A stretch of DNA of 64,000 nucleotides from Adiantum capillus-veneris (Eukaryota; Streptophyta; Polypodiopsida; Polypodiales; Pteridaceae). Shown here one piece after another: positions 47,105 to 58,368 of the stretch. Where the stretch lies: the NCBI GenBank assembly GCA_014529385.2, contig CM043958.1:90789025-90853024 (forward strand), read 5' to 3'. The notes beneath the pieces are model-generated. The model saw only the letters and a program-made list of their open reading frames with translations, was not told the origin of the DNA and did not search any database. The position numbers and the translations under genes are program-made. Numbering within the stretch: the stretch's first letter is position 1; each line of letters starts with the position of its first letter.

Positions 47105-48351
47105 AAAAAACTCAGCTCAAAAGAGGAGAAATTCTGATGTTTAGATACAATTGAGCTTGGGCCAACACCAATGGGGCAAATAGCTCACACAATATGGGTA
47201 AAAGATACCAGATACAATCACAAATTGGAGTAGAAGCTTCGCTCATAGGAGAAACTTACACAGCCAAAACAACAGAAAAAGAGTGAGGAATTTGGCAAAA
47301 TGGACAGCGCCATCGTGTCCGGAACGGCCCAAAACCCCAGTCTACAATGTCAAAGTGCTCAAATCCGACCTCGGATGAGCAGTTTACAGCCAAAACAGGC
47401 TCCAAAAACCCCAAAAACACACCTGCGGCTGTTCCTCCTCTCTTCTCCATGTTTTTTTTGATCTAGTGCGGCAAGGAGGTGACGAAGAAGAAGATGGAGA
47501 TGGAGATGGAGCAAGAGCACAAATGAGAGAATGAGTGAATTTTAGGTTTAGTTGGCTTTTATATGAGCTCACCCCATTCACACTTGGGCGCCCATGCTTA
47601 GCCAACTAATACCTTGAATGTCCCAGTTAGAGTGCGCCTCTCATCGGCGATCACTCTTACCCTTTTCCTATTGGTCCGACAAGCCCGGTACCTCACTCTA
47701 CCAAATACATAATACACGTCCGTCGTAGGTGATGGGGTGTCCGTGAGCCGTGAGGGTTAACAGATCTTCTCTACGTTTTTTCAGTTCCCACACTTAGCTT
47801 TATGTGTTGGGCACCCATGGCCTTTTAGATGACCTCAAACGAACCTCGAACATGCCAAAAACTGACTTCGCAGTGCATAGTTGTCACCTTTTTGCATCAT
47901 CCGCACACCTGGCACTCAGTTTTTCCAAATAATGCATCCTGCAACCACATGAAGTGGCCCCAAAAAGTGGTCCTCATGATGACCTTTCTGCATAAGTATC
48001 ACAAGAAAACACCCACGCCGTGTCCATACTTCTCCGCGTGCAAGTATTGACCCCATTCGACCTCCTGACGCCACTCGATGCCATCTGACGCACCTGCTTA
48101 CCTCATGTCGTCGGCCCGCGGATAGCTTCCTCGAGAAGTTTTACGCGCTACCAACTCCTCCTTATTGTAGAAAAAAACACAGTGGTACTGGTAATAGTGA
48201 AAATCGATGCACTATGTACACCCTGTCCTACCTGTACACATGTGGGTCCCACGTAACCACCTGGCTCTGAAAAATGGGCAATTCTTTATTTGATGCACCA
48301 TGCATGTATATGTACATATGCGCAATTCCTTGCTCCTAAAAACTCCTGATA
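46883..48351 (-). repeat. Ty3 element 5' LTR with inserted solo LTR
   Basis: Aligns with 39232-40379 apart from a 299-bp insert (47464-47762). Its first two bases read TA where the 3' copy has TG. A primer-site-like TTTGGTGCCCCC follows on the inside. Confidence 0.9.
47464..47762 (-). mobile_element. 299-bp solo LTR inside the Ty3 5' LTR
   Basis: Absent from the partner LTR, and flanked by GATC on both sides (47460-47463 and 47763-47766). On the minus strand it starts TGTTAACCCTCAC and carries TATATAAAAG. It matches the first part of the LTR at 56873-57160, so it belongs to the same family as the gag-only element. Confidence 0.9.
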
Positions 48352-49227
48352 GCGAGTGCAGATCCGACTCTGCAAATTTGGGGTTTCGGCCTACGACTGC
48401 AAGTGCTAAGGATATCTGCACTTCCAGAGTGCTAATTTGTGGCTATCTACACAACGAAGGACGGCTTATAGCTCTTGGAGGCGTGTCACATACAACACGG
48501 GCGCACTTACACACAGATTTTAGGTGACATCCCCTAGTTCATCAGGTAGCTTGTGTTTGCTGCTTGATATACCAGATTTCATCCTGACATTGCAGGTACT
48601 TCCACATGGGATGTATTGTCAGAGATGATGTATGTCTGTTGAGGGTTTGCTGGCTGTGAGTCACGCAGCAAACAACCGCCGCAACGGTTACAACATACAG
48701 TGGGAAATTTGTGGATGTATGACTTTGTGGGAAGTCTATGTACTGTCAGATTTACTGCAGCCTTTGTTGAGGGTCGAGTGAGGTTTTATTGAGCTGGGGG
48801 ATTCTCGAATGTTGAGATCCTTTCGGTGATATAGGTCTTGGAGCGATCCCTCGAGCACCCTTAGATAGGCAACTAGGATATATTGACTGTGAGTTAGACA
48901 GTTGGGATTGCATCTTTGCTTTACTGCCATTGAGGCATTGTCGCAGTCTATGCTTACAGGACAGTGACAAGACAGTGAGAGACGGTACAGGTGCATGACA
49001 AGTTTACCCACAGCTTACAGTGTTAGAGAGATAGTGGCTTTTTGAGCTATTTTTGGTCTGTTTTGAGTACACCATAGCCATTTTACAAACGAGACTCTGC
49101 CGAAATTTTTGCAGAATCTGAAGCTTTCTTGGTTCATTTGACAGCTTGATATTGGTTCAGAGGATAGTTTACAGGGGAAACTTTGTCGAATTTTTCCCAG
49201 GAAAGTAAACTATTGTGAAGCGTAGTT

Positions 49228-50262
49228 ATGGCTGGATCAAAAGACACTGCTCTTTACAATATCAAGAAGCTGGATGGAACCAATTTCCCATTGTGGAAGA
49301 AGCAGATTTGGCACGTGTTGGTACAAAAGAAGCAGATAAAACCTATAAAGCTCAAGGGGATAAAACCAGAAGATATGGACGAAGATGAATGGAGCGAAAT
49401 GGATGAATTGGCACTTTCTACCATTATGCTGACTTTGGCAGAAAGCGTTTACTTCAATGTAGCAGATGAGATGTCGGCTTATCAAGCATGGACAAAGCTG
49501 AGTGATCTTTATGAGAAGCAGAGTGCAGCTTCACAAGTATACTGGCTTAAGAAGCTTGTTGACTTGAAGATGAAAGAAGGGACCCCTATGTCCAATCATC
49601 TGAATGAATTCAAGACCATCTACAGTTAGTTGTCAGCTCAAGGTGTCAAGTTTGATGAACCTGTTAGAGCTATGTTCCTGTTGATCACATTGCCGGAAAG
49701 TTGGGACACTTTTCGCACAACTTTGAGTAATTCTGCACCTCTAGATGGTTTGACCATAGCAGGTGTAGAAGGCAGTCTGCTTACTGAAGAAACCAACAGA
49801 AAGACAATGGACAAAGGCAAAGGAACAACCTTAGTTGTCAGAGGAAGGACCAAAGAAAAGTACAAAGGTGGAAAGAGGGATAAGTCTCGTAGCAAGTCCC
49901 GCAGTGCTAAAGGCAAGAGTGACATAGAATGCTACCATTGTGGCAAGAAGGGTCACATGAAAAGAGACTGCAGAGAATGGAAATTAGAAAAAGGCAAAGA
50001 GAAAGCTGAAGACCATGGTGAGAAGAACAAGTCCTTAGTGAAGATTCAAGAAATAAATGTGACAAACACTCTTGCAGAGGATGACAGTCTAGTGTCAGGA
50101 GACATCTACTTTTTGAAGAATACAATGGACTTAGCTCTTCTTACAGCATCTGATGGAAATGCAATGAGTGACTGGATTATAGACTCAGGGGCATCACTTC
50201 ATGTGTCTCCAAACAAGGAGTGGTTTACCTCTTATGTGACCACTAAAGATCATGTTCGGCTT
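49228..50262 (+). pseudogene. Copia-4 gag and protease
   Basis: Starts MAGSKDTALYNIKKLDGTNF, typical of gag. An in-frame TAG at 49627-49629 follows FKTIYS. The frame then continues through LPESWDTFRTTLS, a CX2CX4HX4C knuckle (CYHCGKKGHMKRDC) and the protease site WIIDSGASLH. A one-base insertion near 50262 shifts the frame just before GNGQTCEILG. Confidence 0.9.
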
Positions 50263-53200
50263 AGGCAATGGGCAGACATGTGAGATCTTAGGTGTTGGAG
50301 ATGTTCAATTGAAGTTTCAGAATGGCTCTTCTTTCACGCTGAAGAATGTGAGACATGTTCCCGCAATTACAAAGAGCTTGATCAGCACAGGTTTACTTGA
50401 TGATGCTGGCTACGTCACCACTTTTGGACAGAATATGTGGAAGATATCCAAGGGTTCTATGACAGTAGCACATGGAGTAAATTCTGGAAGACTTTACATG
50501 ATTTATGTATCAAATGTCTCTAAAAATGTAATCAATGTAACCGAGCAGCCGAACGTTTCTTTGTGGCATAGCCGGTTAGGACATATGTCCAAGAAGGGAA
50601 TGGAAATCTTGTCTCGTTCTGGTTACTTGCCTGGCTTGTCATTTAATGATTTTGAATTCAGAGAACATTGTCTATATGGTAAGCAAACACAATGGCCACA
50701 TAAGCATAGAAGCAGTAGCAGAGATACACAGTTGGCACTTGTTCATAGTGATTTGTGTGGACCTATGCCTAACCTATCTCTAGGGGGAGCTTCTTACTCT
50801 ATGACATTTATAGATGATTACTCGAGGAAAGTATGGGTTTACTTTCTCAAGCACAAGGATGAAGCATTTAGTGTTTTCAAAACGTTTGTGACACTGGTGG
50901 AGAATCAGAGTGGCAAGAAGCTTAAATGCTTACGCACTGACAATGGTGGAGAGTATGTTTCAAAGGCCTTTCAGGACTTTTGTGAGTCAAAAGGTATAAA
51001 ACGTGAACTTACTGCTCCTTACAATCCTCCTCAAAATGGTGTTGCTGAGAGGATGAATAGGACCATACAAGAGAAGGTCAGAAGTATGTTGTCTAATGCA
51101 CAACTGCCAAATGGGTTTTGGGCTGAAGCTGTATCAACAGCTGTTCATCTTATAAATAGATCTCCTAGCAAGGTTTTACAGAAGGATTCAGTGGCAGAGA
51201 TGGTATGGTCAGGCAAAATGCCCTCATACAAGCATCTTAGAGTCTTTGGCTGTGAGGCATATACTCATGTTCCAAAGGAATTTAGGAACAAACTTGAGCC
51301 AAAGAGTAGAAAGTGCATCTTTCTAGGCTATGGTAATTTTGGTGAGATGGGGTGCAGACTTTGGGATCCCGAATCCAGAAAGGTTATCCGCAGCAATGAT
51401 GTTCACTTTAATGAAGCCAAATATTATTCTAAACCAAAGAGGGTTGAGGAGATTAGAAGAGTTGTCTTCCAAGAAGATGGACCTGCACGTGCAAGACAAA
51501 ATGTCAGGGCTCAAGAGGAGCAAGGACAGGATAGAGTGGAACCATAGGTTGTGGATGAGCCTGAGCCACCTATTTTGCGTAGATCTGGATGTATCACGCG
51601 ACCTCGTGATAGGTTTGTTCCATCTATGAACTATGTCATGTTGACTGATTGCAATGAGCCTTCATGTTACAAGGAAGCAGTGCAAATGAAGGACTCCGGG
51701 AATTGGCAATTGGCCATGCAGTCAGAGATGACAGCTCTGCATAAAAACTAGACATGGAAGCTAGTTAAATTACCACAGGGCAAAAAGGCTCTACCTTGTA
51801 AATGGGTTTACAGGTATAAGATCACCGCTCATGATAGTCAGCCAAAGTACAAAGCGAGGCTTGTTGCCAAGGGCTTTAAGCAAGAACAAGGCATTGAATT
51901 TGATGAAGTCTTCTCTTCGGTGGTCAAGATGACTACATTGAGATGCTTTCTTACATTGGTTGCCATATTAGATTTGGTGTTGCACCAAATGGATGTCAAG
52001 ATAGTGTTTTTGCATGGTGATTTAGATGTGGAAATTTACATGCAGCAGCCAGAAGGGTTTGTTGAGAAAGGCAAGGAAGATTTGGTATGCCAGTTGTTAA
52101 AGAGTCTTTATGGCTTAAAACAATCACCGAGGGCATGGTACCATAAGTTCCACAAGTTTATGATTTCTCAAGGCTACAAACGTAGTGAGTTCGATCACTG
52201 TCTATATACAAAGAAGGCTAAGGATGGCAGTTGGCTGATCCTTATTTTGTATGTGGATGACATGTTGATTGCTGGCAAGCACTTGGAAGAAATTTCAGCT
52301 TTGAAGTCAAAGATGGCAAAATCGTTTGACATGAAAGACATGGGTGAGGCAAGTCATATACTTGGTATGCACATTGAGAGAGACAGATCAAAGAAGTTGA
52401 TTTGGTTATCTCAAACAGAGTATATTGACAAGGTTTTGCAACATTTCAATATGGAGAAGGGAAAGGCATTGAGTGTTCCATTGCCACCATATGTGAAACT
52501 TAGCAAACAAGATTGTCCTGTGTCTGAGGAAGAACAGGCTGAAATGGATAAGATTCCATATGCGCCTGCAGTGGGTAGTTTGATGTATGCAATGATTGCT
52601 ACTCACCCAGACATTGCATTTGCAGTGGGAGTAGTAAGTCGATACATGTCAAACCCAGGCAAGAAACATTGGGAGGCAGTGAAAGGAATATTGAGATACC
52701 TGAAAGCTACAAAGAGTATGCGTATATACTATGGGAGTCAGGAGCTAAGTGTAAAGGGTTTTACAGACTCAGATTATGCAGGCAACTTAGACAACCGAAG
52801 GTCTACGTCAGGGTATGTCTTTACATTGGCTGGTGGAGCAGTATCATGGCGTTCTAGATTACAAGATTGTGTTACTCAGTCTACTACATAGGCTGAATAT
52901 GTTGCAGCATCAGAGGCATGCAAAGAATCAATTTGGCTTAATCGACTAGTAACAGATTTGGGAATCAATGAAGAGATGCCTGTGTTATATTGTGATAGTC
53001 AAAGTGCTATACAATTGGCTCGCAATCCAGTTTATCACTCAAAGACAAAGCATGTGGATGTGAAGTATCATTTCATCAGGGAAATGCTCGAGGATAAGAA
53101 ACTTCAGCTTGTCAAAGTTCACACCACAGAAAATCCTGTTGATCTACTTACAAAAGGACTTCCCTCAAAGAGCTTTGCGCATTTTCGCAAGCAGTTAGGT

Positions 53201-53269
53201 GTAGGGGAGTACATCACTTCTCTACATCTCTTGTATATTAGCGTGTATAGTAGCTTCTCTCACACTTAA
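50263..53269 (+). pseudogene. Copia-4 integrase, reverse transcriptase and RNase H
   Basis: Integrase has WHSRLGHMSKKG then FREHCLYGKQ, where one of the two zinc Cys is Arg. The core has DLCGPM, TDNGGEY and PPQNGVAERMN. TAG stops at 51545-51547 and 51749-51751 precede RT, which has [24 protein letters not shown] and YVDDM. RNase H has TDSDYAGNLDNRRSTSGY, a TAG at 52889-52891 and AEYVAASEACKE, ending with LTKGLPSK. Frame and length are otherwise normal. Confidence 0.9.
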
Positions 53270-53298
53270 AGTACCACATTGGACTTTAAGTGGGAGGT

Positions 53299-53490
53299 TG
53301 TTGGGGTATAAAGCCCAATGTGGTCGCCCAGGTAAGTGGGTGGGCCGCCAGGTATGTACACATATTCTTTTGTTAAAACCTAATAAGAACTCAATATGCT
53401 CTACACATTACAGTAGAGCGAGTTCACCATATCGTCGTGCTCTTCTTCTCGCACTCTCTCTCGCGTCACACTTCCGCTCGTACTCCTTCA
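53299..53490 (+). repeat. Copia-4 3' LTR, 192 bp
   Basis: Same length as the 5' LTR, preceded by the polypurine tract. Confidence 0.95.
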
Positions 53491-54390
53491 ACAACATGGC
53501 AAAGTGTGAGGAGGTTAATCCATGATATGTGGAAGGGCAAGCTAATGAGCGATGTGTGACACGTCTACAAACGTGTTATCCTTTTTGTCCATGTAAGGAG
53601 GGACATAGGCATGCGAATGATGTCTATGGCCATCTGTAAAATGACACAGTGGGGATGCCGCACAAGAGTGGGTTGCCAGTGCAATACAACACCCACACTA
53701 CATTGGATGCAACATTAGGGGCCACATCAGACCATAGCCTTGCAAAGGCCATGGCAACAGTGGGGCTGCTAGGTGGAAAAGTTGGAAAATGGCCACGTTA
53801 GCAAAAGAGGTGTCTCACATCACAAAAGAAGCAGTGGCTTTTGCTCGGATGGACAAATAGATAAGGGAAGCATCACACTAGCATGGTGGTAGCAAGAGGA
53901 GGAGGAGCTGAAATGGACAATGACAAAGTCACAATCTGTGAAGATTTGGTATGTCAGCTCTTCGTGAAGTCTACAAGCATTCATTAGCGTAGACATAGTC
54001 CTGCTCGAATGCACTGGATTGAATTCTTTCTTCACATGATCATTCTTCGCATCAATATCTACAACATTTATATTGTGAAGGCCAAATTTGTGACAAAACA
54101 ACACTGCCGTCATTGATTCAAGTATGGACCTATTTGTATGAGGTAGTGTGTGTGTGTGTGTGTGTGTGCATGCACGAGCATCCTCAAATGCGCTTGCTCA
54201 ATGATGCTCGGCCCCACTCAGTGCTTTAGAGCTCCACATGCCATCGCGTAGCCAACACGCTACAAGGCACGCTAGTTTCCACCATAGCAAGTTCAAATCA
54301 TCCACTTGCTTGTAGCCTTGTGTCATCAGTGCTCTAGCCGACATGTTTTCTCGCAACAAGCCACCCGATTTTGCCTCGACCATAGACTTC

Positions 54391-54441
54391 TGTAAGCTGT
54401 CAAAACCAGTCCGCGCCGGCGCGAACTGGTTCTAGCAAGGG
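54391..54441. repeat. Hairpin repeat unit 1
   Basis: TGTAAGCTGTC followed by a near-perfect 28-bp palindrome centred on CGCGCCGGCGCG with arms AACCAGT/AACTGGTT, then AGCAAGGG. A second copy is at 54723-54770. Confidence 0.8.
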
Positions 54442-54722
54442 TCTACAAGTATTTCTCCTTAACAAGCTATACAAATGCATAGCTTTGTGATGATCCTTCA
54501 TCTGCCGCCAAATGCATTAGCTTTTGGAGCTTTGTAGTCGCAAGGGCGAGTCTCGACCTGGAACTGCCGGCCTTGCACAACCTGTAGCCAGTTTTGTCGA
54601 CCTCCATCTTGCACCTCAGTTGAACTCTTGTGCTGCCGTTACTGCCTGGTGTAACCTGTAACCACCAGCCCAGCTCCATTATGGCTTTTCAACATGCAGA
54701 ACATAGGCCGCCTCTGTGTTGT

Positions 54723-54770
54723 GTAAGCTGTCGAAACTAGTCCGCGCCGGCGTGGACTGGTTCCAGCAGG
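54723..54770. repeat. Hairpin repeat unit 2
   Basis: Same orientation and layout as unit 1. Its arms are AACTAGTCC/GGACTGGTT, with paired changes that keep most of the stem. Confidence 0.8.
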
Positions 54771-56473
54771 GAATGAGCTTTTTTGCAGAGTGATTTGATA
54801 GCACTTTTTTGTGGCTCTCACTCCCATGCTATCCAGTGTGATCTCAAGCACCAACATCCCCTGTGGGGTCAGTCTCAGTGTTGCCATTACGAGCTGTGGT
54901 TGTCCCAGCAGCAGCAGGTAAGAGCGAAGCCCTGTCAATTGTGTAGAAGATGAGTGTGAGTAGACAAAGCTGGCCTGCACAACGATGGCGAAAGAGGGGG
55001 ACGTTGTATAGATGGGATTATGGCAACGGCGAGGTAGTATCTCTGGACGTGTAGGTGGGGTTTAACTTTAAATTTGGGGTTATTTTATGAGGTATCTAAT
55101 GAGATACCGCTTTTGATTGAATAGGAAAATGCAATTCCAAGGTGGAAGCAAATTGGCAACATGCAAATGGTGGGGAATGCTGCGAGCAGAGCCGGAGGAA
55201 GACACCTGCCATGTGTCAGGACAAGCGTGTAGAGAGAGAGAGAGAGTTTAATCTATTTACAATATACATAACACATGAGACAAACTACAAAGACCAATGT
55301 CTACAGTCCATAGTACAAAATCATGTATTCCTTTCGACTGAATATCCAAACAAATACATCACAATATCATGCCATATTAGGGAAAGAAGGTCTTGATTAG
55401 TGTTACAGTATCATTGTACAACATTACATCCTCTCAAATAGCAACCAAGGAAAGGACACCCTTACCTGCATCCACAGTAAGAAAACAGACTATTCGTTAG
55501 TTTTCAAACCGCATAACTGGGGTGACCTAGTTGTCATCCATGTCACCTAGGTACTAACAAAGAAGAAAAGCATGCTGCTAAAATTATAGTGATGTGTAAC
55601 CGCCTTCTCAAAGACCACGAATTCTAAAAACTATAATCTCTTGTTTGTTTATGAAATAAATCCTCAAAGTGTTAGGCTCAATTATCTGATCTGTACAATC
55701 CGTATCCTAATGCGAAGTTATAAAGCAACATTCCTTTACTCAAATGCAAAATAAAGCCTCAACTTTTTCCGATTTGACATAGAATACCACCGAAAAAAGC
55801 TCTTAATCCCATAAACCAATCCGCTATCTGAAAAAAACCCGTACATAAAAAATTATCCCAATTTCTAGCATGTAAAATACTTCTATGATTATTTTGTGTG
55901 TAAGCAAAGTATCCTGTCATTAATCCCAACAAAAGGGAAGATTATCATAAAGAGATAAGCTCGCAAACAGGTCCTCAAGTCAGATCAATTATGAGTTATT
56001 GTTAATGATTTAAAAAACCATATTAGTTTGTAGTAAATTATGGGCCATCAGCCTTTCTAGTCAAAACCATGCTAAGGGTTAGTAGTAGGCAACCCCAACC
56101 AAGAATATACCATTGAAAGGCCACTTGATGTCATTTATTTCCATATATAAAATCATAAAAGGCCGAAAGACAGTTCGTTAGGACCACCTACTATAATTAC
56201 CAGTACCGAAGCTTAACCGATGATCATTCTATAAGTTTTAGCAAAGTTTCTGTTGGTAAAATTGGCAACCACAGACAGAGCAATAGTAAGAGATTAGCCA
56301 GCCTCTAGGCCTCAGCTCAACCAAAAAGCTAATGGTTACTAATACCATTTAAACCCCTCATAACATTCACAAAGATCAGAAATACCACCCATTGAGAGAG
56401 CAAGAGCATATAATGCCTTATTGAAAAAAAGACCAAAGCCTAAGGTGTTTTGAAGTAATAAAATCTGACTCAC

Positions 56474-56512
56474 CTCTGTAGATTCCACTACAATTTTCTT
56501 GCTTGGGGCCAT
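56474..56512 (-). CDS. Possible first coding exon of an unidentified gene
   Basis: ATG at 56510-56512 starts 13 codons (MAPSKKIVVESTE) that end exactly at a strong donor, GAG|GTGAGT. The upstream and downstream sequence lacks transposon features. I could not find a following exon or recognise the protein. This may be chance. Confidence 0.2.
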
Positions 56513-56872
56513 AATTTTGAAGACAACGAAGTAGCAGATTGTACACAGAGAGTAACTATGTAGAGTATGCACACAAGGAAATACACACCCACCCTTGTTG
56601 AACGAAAACCAAGTGAGCATATAGATCACCTTACAAAGCAGCGCCAACTCCTCATATCCCACTCATAGCTGGCTATAGAGCCTATATATTGAAGGGAAGC
56701 TCACGACAGCAGCAGGGTTGTATTGGTTGCCCACCATTTCGGCACGGTAGAGAACGGTGCTCTAGCCTCATGAACCCCTAAGAATAGTGTGTGAGGGGGG
56801 ATGCATTCACCAATGTCACGTATCGACAAAACTATCAAACCACCCTCGCCGAACAGAGCATTACAAATAGGG

Positions 56873-57170
56873 TGTTAACCCTCACGCACATTCCTATCAC
56901 GTAAGACGGACACCGTATTATTTATTTGGTAGAGTCAGGTACTGGGCTTGTCGGTCCAATAGGAAAAGGGTAAGAGTGATCGTCGATGAGAGGCGCACTC
57001 TAACAGGATTATTCAAGGGATTAAGCATGGGCGCCCGAGTGTGAATGGGGCGAGCTCATATAAAAGTCAACTAAACCTAAAATTCACTCATTCTCTCATT
57101 TGTGCAATTGAAGAGTGCTCTTGCTCCATCTCCATCTTCTTCTTCTTCATCTCCTTGTGTGTGTGTGTGT

Positions 57171-57253
<83 letters not shown>

Positions 57254-57490
57254 CAATCGAGCATTGCGATTGCACGACGACGGCGAGGCGGTTGAGCGCG
57301 GCGTAGCAGCGTCTCCCTCTTCTTCGCGGCGAGGAATCCTCCACGACAGCAAGCGTAGAGCGGTGAGTGACACACCATCGCCATCTTTGAGCTTATTAGT
57401 TTAGGCTTGTTGTGTGCTTGGAGCCATTTGTGGCTCGCACACGGTGTATCGACAAGTTCCTTGCATTGAAACGTGCGATAGACGTGCTCA
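56873..57490 (+). repeat. 5' LTR of a Ty3-type element, 618 bp
   Basis: Starts TGTTAACCCTCACG, with TATAAAAG at 57059-57066 and a 77-bp GA run at 57175-57251, and ends in CTCA next to a primer site. The first ~290 bp match the solo LTR at 47464-47762 (inverted), which confirms the start. Confidence 0.75.
57175..57251. repeat. (GA)n microsatellite, 77 bp
   Basis: The longest uninterrupted dinucleotide run in the window, inside the LTR about 110 bp downstream of its TATA box. Confidence 0.95.
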
Positions 57491-57493
57491 TTT

Positions 57494-57512
57494 TTGGCAC
57501 CGTTGCGGGGGA
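57494..57512 (+). other. Primer binding site, Asp-tRNA-like
   Basis: TTGGCACCGTTGCGGGGGA closely resembles the TGGCGCCGTTGCCGGGGA site of plant Tat/Athila-type Ty3 elements. It follows the LTR end by three to four T residues. Confidence 0.75.
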
Positions 57513-58368
57513 ATGCCATACACTAAGCTTGAATGGCACTCTGTGCTTCTTTTGTGGTGCAATTTCAATTGTAGGAAAGGTAGGGAAGGAGGGTGTGTGT
57601 GTTGAGAAGAAGGATTTTGTGTTGCTACTGTGTATTTCTTTGTTAATGAAGTTTTTAAAGGTTACCGTGTTTTCTATGTGATAAGGTATTAGTATTAAGG
57701 TTGTTAGTTCTATGTAATGTAAAGTACAGTAAGTAGAAATTAGATCTGTGAGAGCTACTGAAGTGTGTTAGTGTGTAACAGTAGGTGTATTAGTTGTAAG
57801 TAGGTAGGTAGAGTGTGTGTGTGCTCGCGCGCAGGCCGAAGCGACATTATCCCAATTTTATTATAAAAAAAAAGGTAGGACCGGGATCGGGAATATCTCT
57901 CAGACCCAAGCTCAGGCTCAGGCCTCAGTCCCCCTTTAAAATTATTATTTTAGCTTCACACGTAGCTAAAAATCAACTTTTTTGAGGACCAACGAAGCTT
58001 TAGGTGACCGAACGTTGTGCTGTAAAGCACACCGCGACTCTTTGACTGATACGCTTGTTTTGAGCTATCATACACTTTAATAAAAAAATCGATCATTAAA
58101 AAAACATAAAAAAACGATTAAAAACGGACCCCTGAAAAAGTAAGCGGTTAACCTTTGAAGTTATTCGCCGACGCTTGTAGGGTGCCAAAGGCACATGCAT
58201 TTGTGCTCTGGTCGTGTGCTAGAGACGTAGCAACTAGAGAGAATTTTGACTTACACGAGTTCTCAATATCCACCTACCTTAGGTTCCGGGCCCTTGGCGG
58301 GGACCCAAGGTAGTGGAAACCAAGACCCGAACATAGCGGCTAGTGACTCTTCCTCTGACTACGACGTC
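57513..58368 (+). other. Untranslated leader of the gag-only element
   Basis: Between primer site and gag. The gag frame is already open from about 58250 (words SGPLAGTQGSGNQD), so the true start may lie upstream of the ATG at 58369. Confidence 0.45.

Larger units (their letters stand above)
39232..48351 (-). mobile_element. Full-length Ty3-type element with two RNase H domains, inside Copia-4
   Basis: LTRs 39232-40379 (3') and 46883-48351 (5') bracket gag, protease, RT, RNase H, a second archaeal-type RNase H and integrase, in that order, on the minus strand. RT before integrase defines Ty3. A second RNase H is known from the Tat group. Flanking bases are GCGG and GCGA, a plausible degenerate duplication. 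It inserted in the Copia-4 leader between primer site and gag. Stops interrupt pol. Confidence 0.9.
38816..53490 (+). mobile_element. Copia-4: full-length Ty1/copia element containing a Ty3 element
   Basis: 5' LTR (38816-39007), primer site ACTGGTATCAGAGCTC (39008-39023), leader interrupted by a Ty3 element (39232-48351), gag-pol (49228-53269), polypurine tract AAGTGGGAGG (53288-53297) and 3' LTR (53299-53490). Flanks are GCAAC and ACAAC, a 5-bp duplication with one change. Without the insert the element is about 5.6 kb. LTR and primer-site features match Copia-1, so they are related families. Gag-pol is broken by four TAG stops and one frame shift. Confidence 0.95.
53491..56872. other. Non-coding DNA with hairpin repeats and a possible first exon
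   Basis: No transposon protein recognised. It contains the two hairpin units described separately, a GT run at 54148-54168, GA at 55232-55246 and a long AT-rich stretch (55380-56460) that looks intron-like. Confidence 0.4.

Noticed and set aside
46690-47110. CRISPR-like regular repeats
   Set aside because: Short degenerate tandem repeats without spacers in a eukaryotic retrotransposon.
57077-57519. Long Ser-Leu and Arg-Glu repeat proteins
   Set aside because: Translations of a (GA)n microsatellite in several frames. The same applies to frames over 5990, 7340, 16360, 21860, 23200, 30160 and 37870.
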